From positions 11,098,001-11,162,000 of the forward strand of contig OZ316891.1 in assembly GCA_973895155.1 (NCBI GenBank): a DNA stretch of 64,000 nucleotides, read 5' to 3'. Source of the stretch: Marsupella aquatica. Lineage: Eukaryota; Marchantiophyta. The stretch's first letter is position 1. Each line of letters opens with the position of its first letter. The position numbers and the translations under genes are program-made. This document shows positions 25,571 to 38,825 of this stretch, piece by piece. The notes below the pieces were generated by a model. It ran no database searches. It was not told the DNA's origin and saw nothing but the letters and a program-made list of their open reading frames with translations.

Positions 25571-25627
25571 ATCTTGGTTTATGTTCTGGCTGTACCAGGA
25601 TCACATAGCCAGAACATAAACCAAGAT
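25571..25627. repeat. Perfect 21-bp inverted repeat (hairpin) with 15-nt loop
   Basis: The left arm at 25571-25591 and right arm at 25607-25627 are exact reverse complements. The right arm contains the 'ccagaacataaa' motif of the adjacent direct repeats, so the hairpin appears to have arisen from two opposed copies of that motif. Confidence 0.9.
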
Positions 25628-28600
25628 TTAACACCAAGTGGAAATTCAAACAGCAATTCCTTTGCATTTTCAAAATGTCAAAATATTATATGACTTTTGG
25701 GTGTACAGTGATGCATTGTGTTACACAGTCCATGGGGATAGGTTTAGGGTTCTCTCCATAAATGTAGAATTAGATTAGAACATGTGTTTCTGGACAAAAT
25801 GTCAGCTTTACTCAATTGTCTCCATGGGTTCTCCTATTTGCCCACCAAACCAGACTTTTGCATTTAATCCAATTTGCTCAAACCTTGCTCTTGTGTATGT
25901 TTTTCAGCTGCATGTCTTACTTTATATTTGTTTGTATTCTTCTATTTCCCTCCACATACCAAAACCCCAAAATGCTGTCCCTTGTTTTCCCCTCTTTCCA
26001 AATTTCATTCCTTACATGTTTCGTCTCTTGAACATAAATTATATTAAAATTTTCAATCTAAACACCTTGGATAACACATTAATGTAATGCTAGTTCTAGT
26101 TAAAAGAGCAGAAGTCAAAAGCTAGTTTATGGCTGGTACCAGCCCGAATTACATCTTGTGCCAATGAGGGAGATGATAAAAGTAATTATCAAAATATTTA
26201 TTTTCACTGTTTGGATCTCCTGAGATTTAAGGAGAACCATAAGCTTGTGGGAAATAAGCTGTGCACTTGGACTACCTAGAGAAACAATAACTGTGGAAAA
26301 TCTGCACTATAGGTTGTGATCAAATCAAAGTCTGATGTGCATAACCTATTCAGTAGATGCCATAGGCTATGGCATAAATTCTAGTGTAACAGAAAAAATT
26401 GATAATTTGACTATGCTTGTGAGCATGGACTAAAATGTGGAGTCTGGGTCTCGGTCTGGGTATAAGGAGCCCTTCCTATGCTTACTATGGGTATACTTAG
26501 GCTAGTTCTACTCAAAATTGAGTAAAGTTTTGGATGAGATGAAACATGCACCACTAAAACAACTGCCCAATGATAGAGTGTGGACAGATTCACAGAGATG
26601 GAAAAGGAATCTGGTTACATACTGCAAAGTGTAAAAGAGATGGTCAGGAGAAGGGGAAGAGGAAATATTTGAGCTCACAGATCCCTGGAATGTCATTTAC
26701 TACATTGTCAAGACACCTGTGCATGCTTCCCAAACTATGCGCGAATGATGTCAAGATAAATACCGGTCCAGGAGTATGAGCTCTATTTCTGTCCAGTGGC
26801 TATGAGTGTTGCAGTAGATTATCTGTGTTGGAAGGCAGATGCATATTCAAATCACCCTTGAGGCACAGTGCTTTTTACACATCCCATTCAAAAGTGGGGT
26901 TGAGACTAAGTTCCTTATGCTTAGATGAAAAATGATAGTCACTCAAGTCTTTATGGGCAATAGACGGATAGAGGACAGTCAGATCCAATAAAGACTTTCC
27001 AGGGATGCATATCGCTGGGTGAGGAGATCCCTCTTTACATTAGGGGAGACAAGTCCTTGGAAGTGCCTTCGTTGCACCGTCAGGTTACAACCCCACTGCT
27101 TGCTGGCCGAGCCCTAGGCTTATAATAGTGATATGCATACTAGTGATAGGTGGTCTATTTTATCCACCAGGCTATGGGCCAGTGGCATACAGTCTGAGTG
27201 GGGTGGCAAAGGTCAAATCCCCCTGGAGACATCCTTCGTTTGACCCAAACCCCCACCCAAAAAGTGGGGATAAGTTGCTCTTAACACTTAGAATCAAATG
27301 GAACACTTTAGTTGGTGCCTTCACAGCTTGACTGCCATAAAGACACTTCCCAGGACTACAGTAATCTTGGTGAATATACAAACCATGACTGTGCCAGCTA
27401 CATTCTGTTGTGGAAAATTGGCCAAAAAACACCTCACCGAGAGTATTAGATATTTATAGTGAAAATTTGTCAGGCTTTTTACTGACCTCATTTCCGCATT
27501 CAGTAACGCATTTGCCAGAATTGTACTGTTCTCCTTGAACATAGAGAAATCTATAGTGATGATCAGACATTGATAGAGGAAAATCAGATGGAATACTCTT
27601 ACTTTAGTGTAAAGATGCACCACCTTTCTGATGAGAAATTTCCAGATGTTTTGTCTTCATTAGCCAAAACTCCACTACAGTAGGTAGAATGTGAAGGATG
27701 TCTTTATTAAATCTAGAGACAATTAACGGTCAAAAATTAACATAATGAAAGTAGAACACGAATCGTCTTAGCATCATGTCCTTCATACAAGCCTAAGTAG
27801 CTAACATTCGTCACCCCGACAAACCCTTATAAATTAGCATGACAAGTACCACCCTCCAATCAGCCGCCAAAACATCTCGCCGGTATCTTTGTTTTCAAGC
27901 CAAGGCCATTTCCGCAAATAAGGTACAATAGCCGTTTGGTCCGTTTGGGGCCCCACGGTAAAGGCCACGGGGAAAGGGCTGCAATCAAGAATTCAAAGCC
28001 CAACTCGGGCCAGGGCCAGCAGCAGCCGCCGGCATCTCTGTCGGCCCTCGCCTGACGGATGGAAGCTCCAGTACTCCAGTAGTGTACCGGCCCTTATTAC
28101 CAGCCCTCGGCCAACTCCGAACATGCGCAGCAAATCAACGTACCGACACGCGGATGGTGGAAACTCGTCTGTCGTCACACTGTACCGGACTTTTTCGGTC
28201 CGACGTGGATGAATGTCGCTCGTTAGAGAAGTGCAAGATTAAATGAGAAATATAATTTTGGGGGGTCTTCTTACAATCATCGATAGTAACGAGTTTCAAA
28301 AGTGTTCTTCGATGAATGCAACAAGAACAATGAAATAGAAGAATTTGACTATGAATGCACCAAAGTCACAGTATATGCATTTTTCTAGTGAAATATTACA
28401 ATATCAGATGAAATTGCACTTACCAAATCGTACCTCCTTCCAGCCACCTACCTTGTCATCTGTGTTCGGAAGACACTTCGATCCTTTCTTCGTAAAGCCT
28501 AGAAAGATCTTAGATCCTGAAGGGTTGTGCAATTAGATGATTACTCAGCTGGTATCTGTGTATAGTGCCCCACATTCTTCCATGGACTCCGTCCTGTCAT

Positions 28601-29560
28601 GAGCATCTCCCCTCTCCCAACCCTTCTCCTCAGCTCTCCCGTTCCTGGTTTCCCCTCTCCCTTGCCTAAAGTGACCTGCTCACCCCAACACAGGCACCTA
28701 AGGCTGACTGTGTAGAGCCGCCTCACCTCGTGCTTGCCTCCCAATATTGGACCCCCTCCTAGCAGTATTGCACTGCCATAGAAAGATGGAATAGAAATCC
28801 CATGGCTGGCATGAGTTCCTGTCCAAAATGCATTTATTTGATGGTAGGTCTATAGGAACTACAGTAGATCAAATAATAAAGAAATAACATTATATTGAAA
28901 CTGAAGGTCTTCCTTTATGATGAAAAATTCAGGTTCACACAGATAACAAGATTGCAACAACCCTTTCATGGACTGTTCAAGCTCTATGGTCCAGAGTGGA
29001 ACTTCTAGACTATGGATGTGGGGGTGTAATTGTGCAGGTGGGAAATAAGGACCAGGGGCAAGGTGCGTCTTTGAGAATGGTGCAGTTTGTGAGTTTAGCA
29101 TCACTTGAATCAAGGTGAGTCTGTGAGAATTGGCGTAACTTGTGAGGAGTCACTAGAACCAATTGAATGAAAATCAGTAAACAATCAACCAGGCTTTGAA
29201 TCTACTCACCTCTATCGTCGCCCATGAAAATCCTCACCCCTTTCCAGTTTCAAAGAACGAGCCATCGCATTCATATAAATAGGCCTTGCACTTATCACAG
29301 GATTGCAGTTACGCTAACGAGGTTGCAGTTCTCGCAAGGGCCGACTGCACCGCCTCGTTTAGCGGTTGGCCAACGGGGAACCAACCCACCGGAGCATTTA
29401 GCGGACGGGAACTAGCCCACCGGACTACCGGAGCGTCATCCGGCGTCGGAGAGTCGACGGGAACGAGGTACACCGGCCATTACCGTAGTTCGTGCAGTGC
29501 TCTGGCAGAACGGCCGCGAAGGACGGGAATCACGGACGAAGCGACCATAGGAGACCGAAG
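25628..29560. other. Intergenic, no gene recognised; one weak tRNA-like motif
   Basis: About 4 kb with no recognisable protein. At 27165-27225 'gggccagtggcatacag' and 'aaaggtcaaatcccc' faintly resemble box A and box B, perhaps a decayed SINE. A GC-richer stretch at 27940-28200 and a pyrimidine-rich one at 28600-28680 carry no recognisable frame. Confidence 0.35.
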
Positions 29561-29564
29561 ACTC

Positions 29565-29600
29565 CGGAGGAGAGGAGAGGAGAGGAGAGGAGAGACTGGA
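29565..29600. repeat. (GGAGA)n microsatellite
   Basis: Consecutive 'ggaga' units. The reading frames that cross it on both strands are low-complexity. Confidence 0.85.
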
Positions 29601-31430
29601 TGAGGAGAGAGGAGAGGAAGAAGAGAGGGTGGAGCACGAACGACGAAGGTGCATCGGCTCGTGCAGGTCTGCAGCCTGCATGCATGGCTGCTTTGCCTTG
29701 TATACAGTAGTTGTATAGCCCCCTTCTGACGCGATTCGATGGTACTCCTGGATCATGTGGACAATCTACCTAAAGAGTTTATGAGGCGGGCGGGAGGGGG
29801 TAGGTGCTCGGATTGGTGCACTCTAGCTATCTCGTTATTAATTAGGGAGTGACAGAGTGAATGCAACAATTGTCCCTCCCGCAACAGAACAAGCCGGAGA
29901 TCGAGAGAGAGAGAGAGACAGTGATAGGTTCTTGTTCTTTGATGGGTTTGCGGGCGTCTCAAGTTTAGTGGGGGATCAGTTCATGGATTCTGATTCCGTT
30001 GCTTATAAGCTCGCTCTATTCCTTTTGGGGGAGATTGACGATAGGCATCGAGTCGTCCGGAGTCTCTCTTGGCGAGGGCGCTAGAGGAGACCGAGGATCT
30101 AGTAGTGTAGAGACAGACAGACACGGGCTTGCAGCAGTGGCAGGGTTGAGGGTAGGACGCTTCGAGAAATAATCTGCCGATCAAGTAGAGAGGTACGGCG
30201 GAATTAATAGGAGGGCCGTACTTTCGTGTGGAATCAAGTTTCAATTGAAATAATATGCTTCGTGGAGGGAGAGGGGAGGACGAGTAATGTTGTAGCGGAG
30301 TGCGATTCGAATCGATGGACTTGCTTGGCCATTTCCGTGTTGAATGTGTGTGGGGGCTATGATTGCGAGTATATGGTGGTCAGGGGTGTGTAGAGATTAT
30401 ATTAGTACCTAACCAACAGTACCACCACCACCACCACCAGGCAAATAGCGAATGGTCAAGTTGGCAGCTGTGCCGTGCTTCCGAAAGTAAGTTGCCGTTG
30501 CCTGCAGCAGTGCGGTGCAGTGCGCGGTGTTGATGTTGGTAGCTGACAAGTGCATACCTTCAAATGTAGAGCGACCTGCATACGTCTTCTATCCATCTAC
30601 AGCCTGTCTTCCAAAAGGGATCTTACCATTGTGTGTAAAAGAGGTTGGAAAAGGGAGGGAGACGAGAGACTCTCCGTAGAGCGAAGGGGTAATACGGAAT
30701 TTCCAAAGAAGTCATAAAGAAGGTTAGATCGCCAATTAATATCGCCTGTGCGGCATCTACCACAAGGTTCAGGGCCATTTATATCGTTGTCCGGCCCCTC
30801 CACATCTCTGAAGCACATCCCTCTCGGAGTCTCGTCTCTTTTCTTATAACACTGTACACTCATTAATCTGCCTTCAATATTCAGTTCGAGTCTCGTTTCC
30901 GCTACTGTACAACTTCCAGGATATCGCCCACTCTCAAGGAGATATATTTTTGAGAAGAGAGGCTATGGTGCTCAGTTTAGCTCGTGTCGCACGTATCGGC
31001 GGTATTGAACCTCGTCAACTGCAGGACCCTATCGCACCAGGCTTATTAATCATATTCGAGTATCCTGCCTTCTTGAGCCCCCCTTGAGCTGGAGGACGGC
31101 CTGATAGTGTCGTCCATTTCTGTCTGCTGGCAGAATGATGTTCTCGATGGTTTAGGCAATGTTAGTGAAGTGGCAGAGTGCGGAGGAGCTGAGGTCTTCC
31201 TGGCAGTGTAGGGAGGTTTGTGGTGATTTGGTGGGCAAGTGCGCTCGCTGCTCCTTGTTCGTGGTGTTTATTGACTGCGGGATGCTCTAAAACGTTTCAG
31301 TTTCTTTTTCGAGCAAAGAGCTCGGTGAAGGAGGAGCAAAGCAAGGGAGGGGCGGGCGAAGTACATTGTCTCGCGCGCCCTTACCTTGAAATTGGCAGTT
31401 GCCGAGGGTGCTGGTGATAAATTTTTCGAA
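29601..31430. promoter_or_regulatory. Upstream region and 5' leader of the KCS gene
   Basis: It contains a (GA)n tract near 29903-29920 and a (CCA)n tract at about 30420-30440. There is no other gene candidate, so promoter and 5' leader of the KCS gene at 31431 should fall here. No TATA box could be assigned with confidence. Confidence 0.4.
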
Positions 31431-33062
31431 ATGGCGGTACATGAGCAGAATGGGGTGCACGAGGAGGTGCAAAATGGAGAGAAGGTTTCTTCTACTGAGG
31501 AGAATGTGCCGTTGCTGAAGGGTGTAAAGTGGATTTCTGCTGGTGGAAATCCTGCCATAGCAATCAAGATCAGGCAACGACTTCCGGATTTCCTTCAATC
31601 GGTCAATCTCAAGTACGTCAAATTAGGTTACCACTACGTGATGACCCACGCCATGTACCTCTTGATGATTCCTTTGCTCATGGCCGTGGCAGCTGAGATA
31701 GGTAGACTGGGGCTGGACGACATTGGGCAACTGTGGGAGCACTTGCAATTCAATCTTGTTAGTGTTCTTTTGTGCTCCGGTGCCCTCGTCTTTGGAGGCA
31801 CGCTCTACTTCATGAGCTGCCCAAGGCCCGTCTATCTTGTGGATTTCGCATGCTACAAGCCGGGCGATGAAAGAAAGTGCACATTCCAGTTTTTCACATC
31901 CCTGTCAGCGAAGATCGGAGTTTTCAATGAGAAGAGCTTGGATTTCCAAAGGAAGATTTTGGAAAGATCGGGCTTGGGTCAAGATACTTATCTACCCAAG
32001 GCCGTCATGAGTGAACCTCCTACCCCGTGCATGGCTGCTGCGAGGGACGAGGCCGAGGCTGTCATGTTTGGCGCTTTGGACGAGCTGTTCGAAAAGAGTG
32101 GTGTAAAGCCCAAAGAGATCGGTATCCTGGTCGTGAACTGCAGTCTCTTCAACCCCACTCCCTCGCTCTCGGCGATGATCGTCAATCATTACAAGATGAG
32201 GGGCAACGTGAAGTCGTTAAATTTGGGAGGCATGGGTTGCAGTGCTGGAATCATTTCCATTGATCTTGCCAAGGATTTACTGCAATTACACGGAAGTACA
32301 TACGCCGTAGTCGTGAGCATGGAGAATATCACACTGAACTGGTACCTGGGCAATGACCGATCAAAAATGCTGTCGAACTGCATTTTCCGCATGGGCGGTG
32401 CTGCAATTCTCCTCTCCAACAAAAGGAAAGAGAGGAGGCGAGCAAAGTACGAATTGGTCCACACCGTGAGAACTCACAAAGGCGCCGACCCCAAGTGCTT
32501 TTCTTGCGTCGTTCAAGAAGAGGATGTGAACGGAAAGATTGGCGTGACCTTGTCGAGGGATTTGATGAGCGTCGCAGGAGACGCATTGAAGGCTAATATC
32601 ACCACGTTGGGACCTCTAGTGCTCCCGTTCTCGGAACAGCTCCTCTTCTTCGCAACTCTAGTCGGCAGGAAGTGGCTTAACATGAAGATCAAACCTTACA
32701 TCCCAGACTTCAAGCTGGCTTTCGAGCATTTTTGCATCCATGCCGGTGGCAGAGCCGTCCTGGATGAGCTGGAGAAGAATTTGAATCTCACTCCCTGGCA
32801 CATGGAGCCGTCCCGGATGACCCTCCATCGTTTCGGTAACACGTCCAGTAGCTCGTTGTGGTATGAGCTGGCCTACACGGAAGCCAAGGGGAGGGTAAGC
32901 AAAGGCGATCGGCTGTGGCAAATTGCTTTCGGTTCGGGCTTTAAGTGTAACAGCGCTGTCTGGCGTGCTCTCCGGACTGTGAAGTCTCCTAAGAGGAATC
33001 CATGGGCCGACGATATCTATAAGTATCCGGTTGAAGTTCCAGATTTTACGAGCGCTCTTTAG
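31431..33062 (+). CDS. KCS: 3-ketoacyl-CoA synthase (very-long-chain fatty acid elongase condensing enzyme)
   Basis: A 543-residue protein in one exon. KCS condenses malonyl-CoA with long-chain acyl-CoA, the first and chain-length-setting step of fatty acid elongation in the ER, feeding waxes, cutin/suberin-type lipids and sphingolipids. Two hydrophobic segments (about residues 68-85 and 105-130) precede the FAE1/CUT1-like domain that begins at [14 protein letters not shown]. The catalytic triad is visible as Cys270 in GGMGCSAG, His437 in [10 protein letters not shown] and Asn470 in [31 protein letters not shown] and CNSAVW near the end are also typical. The ATG at 31431 (context cgaaATGG) gives the usual family length; the frame is open further upstream but only from non-ATG codons. 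An AATAAAA lies 289 bases past the stop. Substrate chain length cannot be read from sequence. Confidence 0.96.
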   Translation: MAVHEQNGVHEEVQNGEKVSSTEENVPLLKGVKWISAGGNPAIAIKIRQRLPDFLQSVNLKYVKLGYHYVMTHAMYLLMIPLLMAVAAEIGRLGLDDIGQLWEHLQFNLVSVLLCSGALVFGGTLYFMSCPRPVYLVDFACYKPGDERKCTFQFFTSLSAKIGVFNEKSLDFQRKILERSGLGQDTYLPKAVMSEPPTPCMAAARDEAEAVMFGALDELFEKSGVKPKEIGILVVNCSLFNPTPSLSAMIVNHYKMRGNVKSLNLGGMGCSAGIISIDLAKDLLQLHGSTYAVVVSMENITLNWYLGNDRSKMLSNCIFRMGGAAILLSNKRKERRRAKYELVHTVRTHKGADPKCFSCVVQEEDVNGKIGVTLSRDLMSVAGDALKANITTLGPLVLPFSEQLLFFATLVGRKWLNMKIKPYIPDFKLAFEHFCIHAGGRAVLDELEKNLNLTPWHMEPSRMTLHRFGNTSSSSLWYELAYTEAKGRVSKGDRLWQIAFGSGFKCNSAVWRALRTVKSPKRNPWADDIYKYPVEVPDFTSAL

Positions 33063-33350
33063 ACGATGGTCTGCGATTGACACCATCGAAGAGTCGCCCT
33101 TATGAGTGATCGTAAGTGTATACGTTGTTCTCTGCCGTGCCATTTAATCAGCCAGCGAAAGCAAAATTGCTTCATTTCTCGTCAAAGTTCCAATGTTTCG
33201 AGGAATCGTCTCTCATTGTTCATCCGTTCATTTCAAGACGGGCCTTGTTTGTTCTGTTGGAGTTGGTAACCAAGGTGACAGATTAAGCTAAGTTCAATTC
33301 AGCTCACCTCCGTCTATGAACTTTGGCGTCTAACACTTCAATCGTCCAAC

Positions 33351-33357
33351 AATAAAA
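33351..33357 (+). terminator. Candidate polyadenylation signal of KCS
   Basis: AATAAAA lies 289 bases after the KCS stop codon in the right orientation. Confidence 0.45.
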
Positions 33358-35860
33358 GCTTCCATTGCTTCCCCTCCTAGCACTACGTTCTATGTTATCT
33401 CGGTCGTGTGCATCACGATAGTTTTCTCACCCCTGGCTCCACATTAATTCTCCTTGGGTCACATCCCCAAACTGAGACTTCAGGTCAGTTCGGTGTCTGC
33501 TGCTTCGGTTTCCGTTAAGTTATTAGACGCTACTCCTTCACAGCCCGATCCTTTTGAATTGAAGGAGGACGTCCTTTTTCGGACTTGGAGAGAGGAACGA
33601 CACACTTTCCACATGACCGTTAGGGTCTGTTGACGCAATGTTCGGGAAGAGTAAAGCAGGAGCTTTGACTAACGGCGAAAAGTTCGTTTTTTGCTTTGGG
33701 CGAAAGGAAGATTATTGGGAAGTAAAAAGTCGACGGAAAACCACTCGGCATAGGCTCTTGAGATGCGATCCAGATAGCATGATGAGGACATACAGGGAAG
33801 GACCGAATCATCTCCTGAGAGTTGTTTTCGGTTATACTGCATGTGTTGCATGTGTTGTCCGGGGAGCACAAGCGGCAACTTTTTACGGGCATGGGCCGAA
33901 TTTGTATGTGGACGCTTTTGCTGCTCTCTCCTTCCCTTCCCTTTCATGTCTCTTGTCGGTGTCCCGACCTCGAGAAGGGCGAGCCCAAGGGTGAAGTGGG
34001 ATTGATTGGGGCCTACCTACCAGGACCAGTTTGGGTTGTCACAGCTATCCAGCTGTTCGTTTCAAGAAGACGCCATGAGCTTCCAGTGAAAGCCGTCCCG
34101 AAAAGAGGTGGAGACATGAGGGTGGATTGGCCCAGGCAAAGGGAGGTGGGAAAGAACTCTACAGAAACAGCCTCCCCGGGCCCCAGCCTCCTCTTTGGCT
34201 CTCTTGTTGTCGTGCATGTTTTCTTTCCTGTCCCCTTCGCAGCTGCCAGTCCGGGAGGGTCGTCGCACGGTCTCACTAAGTGCGTCAAGAAGCAGTGCTG
34301 AACGTGCGATTTGCAGTGGCGATTTGCAGTGGGTCCTCGAACCAGAAGGTGCTTTCGGTCGTGCGCGGCGACTGCTCGTCCGCTTCGCTTCCGCTGCGCT
34401 TTTAGCCAGACGGCATCATTTTTTTCCCGTTCTTGCGCTTCCCGATCACGGTGACGAGATTTGAAATTTTGTTCTCGGTCCCCTTGTAGTTTAAATTGGC
34501 CCAGCGATATGATGCTGGATTGCCCTCCCTTTCTAGAATTTGACAGTGAAATTTCACGATCTTGTAATAAAATTATGAAGGCTGGCGACCGTCAGACGGC
34601 GGATGCTAGCCGGAATATAGGTAAATGCATGCTACCGCAAACGGTTCTATCATATTGCTGATTCGCTCGAGTTGTCTGATCGACTCGGCTGAACACTGCA
34701 CTTAAGCACTCATGAACTCTTGACCTGCCTGGCGTCTTTGGATGGTTTGGGTCGTCAGCTAGATCCATCCAAATTAAGGAATGATCTCATTTGGATCTGT
34801 TCCCTTATATGTGACCCGCTAATTGGCACTCAGCATTACTGGTCTTCAATTCTTCTGGTGATGAAGGGTTTAACATTCATTTCTCGTTCTCGGTCTAGCT
34901 TCTGTTCGCAGTAGCTTCATTCATAAACGTTGTGTTCGCAGTTAAGGTTCGACTCTACTGCTTATGTGTCTCGTGAAAGGTCCTTCGCTCGATCGGTGAC
35001 CATGCGAGAGACCTTGGGGATCCCGAAGTGTACTTTCAACAACAATCGGCGATGTTTGTTTACACTCCGAGCACTTTCTCAATTTCACAGTGATCTCATG
35101 ACAACGACCTGATTCGAACTGTTTGATTGCAATCTCGAGGAATTTTCTTGCCGGGGAAGACATATTTTATGATACAATCAAGTTCTAGAGGATTCTGCCA
35201 ACGAAAGACGAACATCGCCCATCTTAGGACTGCACTCAATTCCGTCCCTGCGCATCCAATCTGGGTGGTGGATCATTCGCATCACCTGGACTGCCCTTTC
35301 TAGCTCGTTTTCCAAAGTAGAGGCTGGTGAATGGGGTTAATGCGTCTTTCCATCTGGTTGGCGTGATTCCTGCCCAAGCTGCACTGTACACAATTGACAT
35401 CCACTAGATCTCAAATCTCACTGTACATAACTTTTTCCCAGATCCCAGCTAACAATTCCTTCCGCGGACCGGTGAGGGGTGAAGCACTTCTACTCCTTTG
35501 ATAATTGATATGTATGAGTTACCGTTCTAGTGAAGCGAAGCGGTCAGACAATGAGTAAGGTCCGTAATGAGCTGTCGATCAAACTGATTTCTCCTCGAGT
35601 AACGCGACATGTTGAGGGAGAGCCAGCAATGAACTATCAATAATGAGCTACACGAGGGAGCTCATGACCAGGCGTGCTAGAATGCTGTAGCGTCGACCGT
35701 CTGGTACGTAAACCAAGTCTTCCTGCAGTCTCATCAATTTTCGTACGATAACGTGACCGTAGTTATTATACTATCATCGATCGACCTTCGAGAACAGACA
35801 GCCCATCTGATTATCTTTCCTTCGTTGCCAAGGACTACCGTCAGTCCCTCACTGCCTTTA
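33358..35860. other. Intergenic, no gene recognised
   Basis: Several moderate open frames exist (for example 33638-33994 on +), but none shows a recognisable domain, and they overlap on opposite strands. Confidence 0.4.
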
Positions 35861-35869
35861 AACCACTGC

Positions 35870-36560
35870 TAGCCATGACAAAAGAGTATTACAATGTCTC
35901 ACGGCCTTTAAATCACTGCTAGCCATGCCTTTAAATCACCACTACGGTAGCCATGACAAAAACCTGGTTACACCAGGTTTCACCATAAATAATATCATTT
36001 TTTAAATTTGTGGAACAATATGGAACTGGAGAAGAGAAGACAGAGACTGAGACTAATATCATTTTTAAAATTTGTCGAGCAATATGGAACTGGAGAAGAG
36101 AAGAGAAGACTGAAACAATGAGGGGAAGAATGAGACTATGAGACCATTTCCTGAATTATTTGTGGAGCAATATGGAATGGGAGAAGAAAAGAATGAGGAA
36201 GAATTTGTGGAGCAACATGGAACTGGAGAAGAGAAGAATGAGAGGAAGTGCAAAAGAGAGGTCTTGGACACTTCCTCCTTTTATATGGCTAGTGGCAGTT
36301 TAACTACCACTAGCCATTACAAACCCTGGATCCATAGCCATGACAAAACCTGGATTTCACAAGGTTTCACCATATATAGTTAATTTCCTGAATTTGTGGA
36401 GTAAAATGGAGGGGGAGGAGAAAAACGAGTGGAATGTATATACAGTGCTTTTCCTGAATTTGTGAAGCAAAATGGTGGGGGCAAGAGACAAATGAGTGGA
36501 ATGTGAAAACGAAAGAAGTCTTGTACACTTTCCCCTTTTATATGGTCTGTGGCAGTTTTA
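35870..36560. repeat. Nested degenerate repeats built on two motifs
   Basis: Motif one, like 'tttgtggagcaatatggaac' plus 'tggagaagagaaga', recurs at about 36008, 36072, 36160, 36207, 36393 and 36458. Motif two, like 'cactgctagccatgacaaaa' plus 'cctggtttcaccaggtttca', recurs at about 35863, 35916, 35940, 36306 and 36335. The block 'acttcctccttttatatgg' with 'tggcagttt' recurs near 36270 and 36528. The array appears to be decayed from larger duplicated units. Confidence 0.7.
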
Positions 36561-37140
36561 GAAGAAACTTGAAGTTTTCCAAGACCTGGGGACCCCTCAA
36601 TTTGTAAGAGGAGGCTTTTGCAGGAACTTGGGGACATTGCTCTTTTCAGTGTTTTCAGTGGCAAAATTTGCTAGATTCCACCTCTCCTAATAATTTTGGC
36701 CAGGTTTTCTGTCTCCCATGGTAACCAGTTTTCCTACTAGCCACAGGCCCAATCAGAATCCAATCATCCTCAAATCTAAGGAGATTTGATGGTCAGACAA
36801 TAATGGAGGATTTTCAGACAAGGAATGTTCTTAGCATTTCTTCTTCACACAAGGTGACATTTGCCACTCGTGAGAAAGAGAAAACCTTAAATATTAGGTG
36901 GCCCTTGTATGGGGCTTTACAAGAACTTGGGCATACAAATAAACCTTAAAGATTACGTTGCTTGCCCCCCCCCCCCCCCCTAGTCATCTCATGGTGCTTT
37001 ACAAGAACTTGGGGATACAAACAGTCACTGTTCACCCGCTGTAAAAGTGAGGTCCATACAACACACTTTCCATGTTTATCCATTAAAAGCCAGGTCCACA
37101 GATACACTAGTGTTCAATGCCTGAGTCAAAAAGTGTCATG
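36561..37140. other. Intergenic; poly-C tract
   Basis: A run of about 16 C's at 36965-36980 is the only notable feature. Confidence 0.5.
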
Positions 37141-37760
37141 TCTGTGCAGAAAATAAATGCAAGACCCTGAATGAACATGGAGTATACACTAAAGTAAAGT
37201 GGAAAAATAAATGCAAGATCCTGAATAAAAATAGTCATGGAATCTAGATTAAAGTCAAAGTGGAGAAAATCAATAGAAGGCCCTGTAGAGAATGGAATCT
37301 ACACTAAAATTTAGTGGAGAAATGAATGCAAGACCGGAATATAAATGAACTTAAAATGCCTCAATCAGGTCCATTGCAGACACTATAAATAAAATGTAGC
37401 CAAAATGTGTCAGGTACTTGGGGGTTGCTAGTCTCATGACCAAACCTCCCTTTCGGGAATCCATTGGATTTACCCTGTTGGCACCTCGACTCTATTACAA
37501 GGTTCACAATCCTGTGCAATACTCCAATGCTCTTTTGCAGATGAAGGCACGCATGCCAACTTGTGAATGGAAAGGGCCTAACCACCAAACTCAAAGAGCC
37601 AGGTCCACTACATACACTAAAGTTAAAATGCTTAAACCCAAATATGTCAGATTTAGAGAAAATAGCAAGACTTTGAATGGAATTAGACTATAGCCTAAAG
37701 TTAACAAGCCAAGTCCATTACATATACTAAAGGAAAAATGCCTGAGCCAAAATGTGTCAA
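37141..37760. repeat. Degenerate ~60 bp tandem repeats
   Basis: Units like 'gaaaataaatgcaagaccctgaat' plus 'atagtcatggaatctacactaaagt' recur at about 37147, 37202, 37264 and 37317. Related blocks ('ccaggtccactacatacact', 'aaaatgcctgagccaaaatg') appear at 37090-37130, 37600-37660 and 37700-37760. Confidence 0.65.
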
Positions 37761-38284
37761 GTAGGGAGAAATAAGTACAACACCTTCAACAGAAATAGAC
37801 TCTACACTAACGTTTGGACGCTGAGCCAACAGGTGTAGAGATTAATTGCAAAGAACTTTCAATAGAATTAGTTCTTGGACCCCCTACTTATATTGTTTAT
37901 TGTTTACTAGGGTATTGTACCTCATCCATATTACACCAGTCAAATATTCAAGCCCACTTGTGGAAGGAGATCAAATGGGTCATCCCTGCATATATTCATG
38001 ATTGGCCTTTTGAGTTCATAACCTTACCATCAAATGAGTTCAACAGGGCGTCTCAAAGCTGACAATTTGATGGACCTTAACTCCCTAGTTACAGGTTATG
38101 GACACAAAAAGTTAAAGACCACAAAATTCACAATTCATAACTTGCCATAAGGATTGGTCATATGCCTTTATCATTAGTCAGTGTAGAGGCTGGTGAAAGA
38201 AAAAACAAAGGAAATATTTACATAACCTTGTGAAAAAGTTATGATCATTACTTTAATTTAATTTTGAGGTACACAATATCATCA
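37761..38284. other. Left flank of the copia element, no gene recognised
   Basis: AT-rich sequence. Its last five bases before the element (GTTAT, 38285-38289) are the target-site duplication. Confidence 0.4.
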
Positions 38285-38289
38285 GTTAT

Positions 38290-38629
38290 TGTTAAACATA
38301 GATGGCAACGGCAAGCCCATGAACCATCCAACGCACAAGAGTCGACACAGAGAGATACGTGGTTCACCTCCACATGAGGCTACATCCATGGGAACACACA
38401 AGAGCTTTACTGCACTCTAGGCCGACCGGCCATACCAAGCATCCACAGCACAAGCTCTCCCTATCTCTCAACTAGCTCCGTAACAATGAACCTAAGTTCC
38501 ACCAGGGTCTGGCATCAGCCCTGGCTATATGCACAATAGCACTACCGCTAACATTAGCTAAGTCCTAACCCGAGTTAGACTAACTATAGTTAGCTCATGA
38601 GTCAACAAGACTAAGAGCAATATCTAACA
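38290..38629 (-). repeat. 3' LTR of the copia element
   Basis: It is 340 bases and matches 44574-44919 end to end. It lacks a six-base segment present in the other LTR close to its outer end. Confidence 0.95.
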
Positions 38630-38640
38630 AACTCCCCCTT
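38630..38640 (-). other. Polypurine tract of the copia element
   Basis: On the minus strand AAGGGGGAGTT lies directly inside the 3' LTR, the normal site for plus-strand priming. Confidence 0.85.
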
Positions 38641-38825
38641 GACTCTTGTCTTGGGGATTGGACTAAATGCTACCATATGGAATCCTCAGCGGGAAGTTCT
38701 TGACAATCACCAAACCAGGTCTCCCCCTAAAAACCACAAGGGTTAACTAGAACTAAGTTGTAGCCAAATAGGAATGAGTAATCCATATACAAATAGTCAC
38801 ACATTGCTAAATAACTCTACTTGCA

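Noticed and set aside
33638-34301. Overlapping plus-strand frames downstream of KCS
   Set aside because: There is no recognisable domain or splice-supported continuation, and comparable frames occur on the opposite strand.
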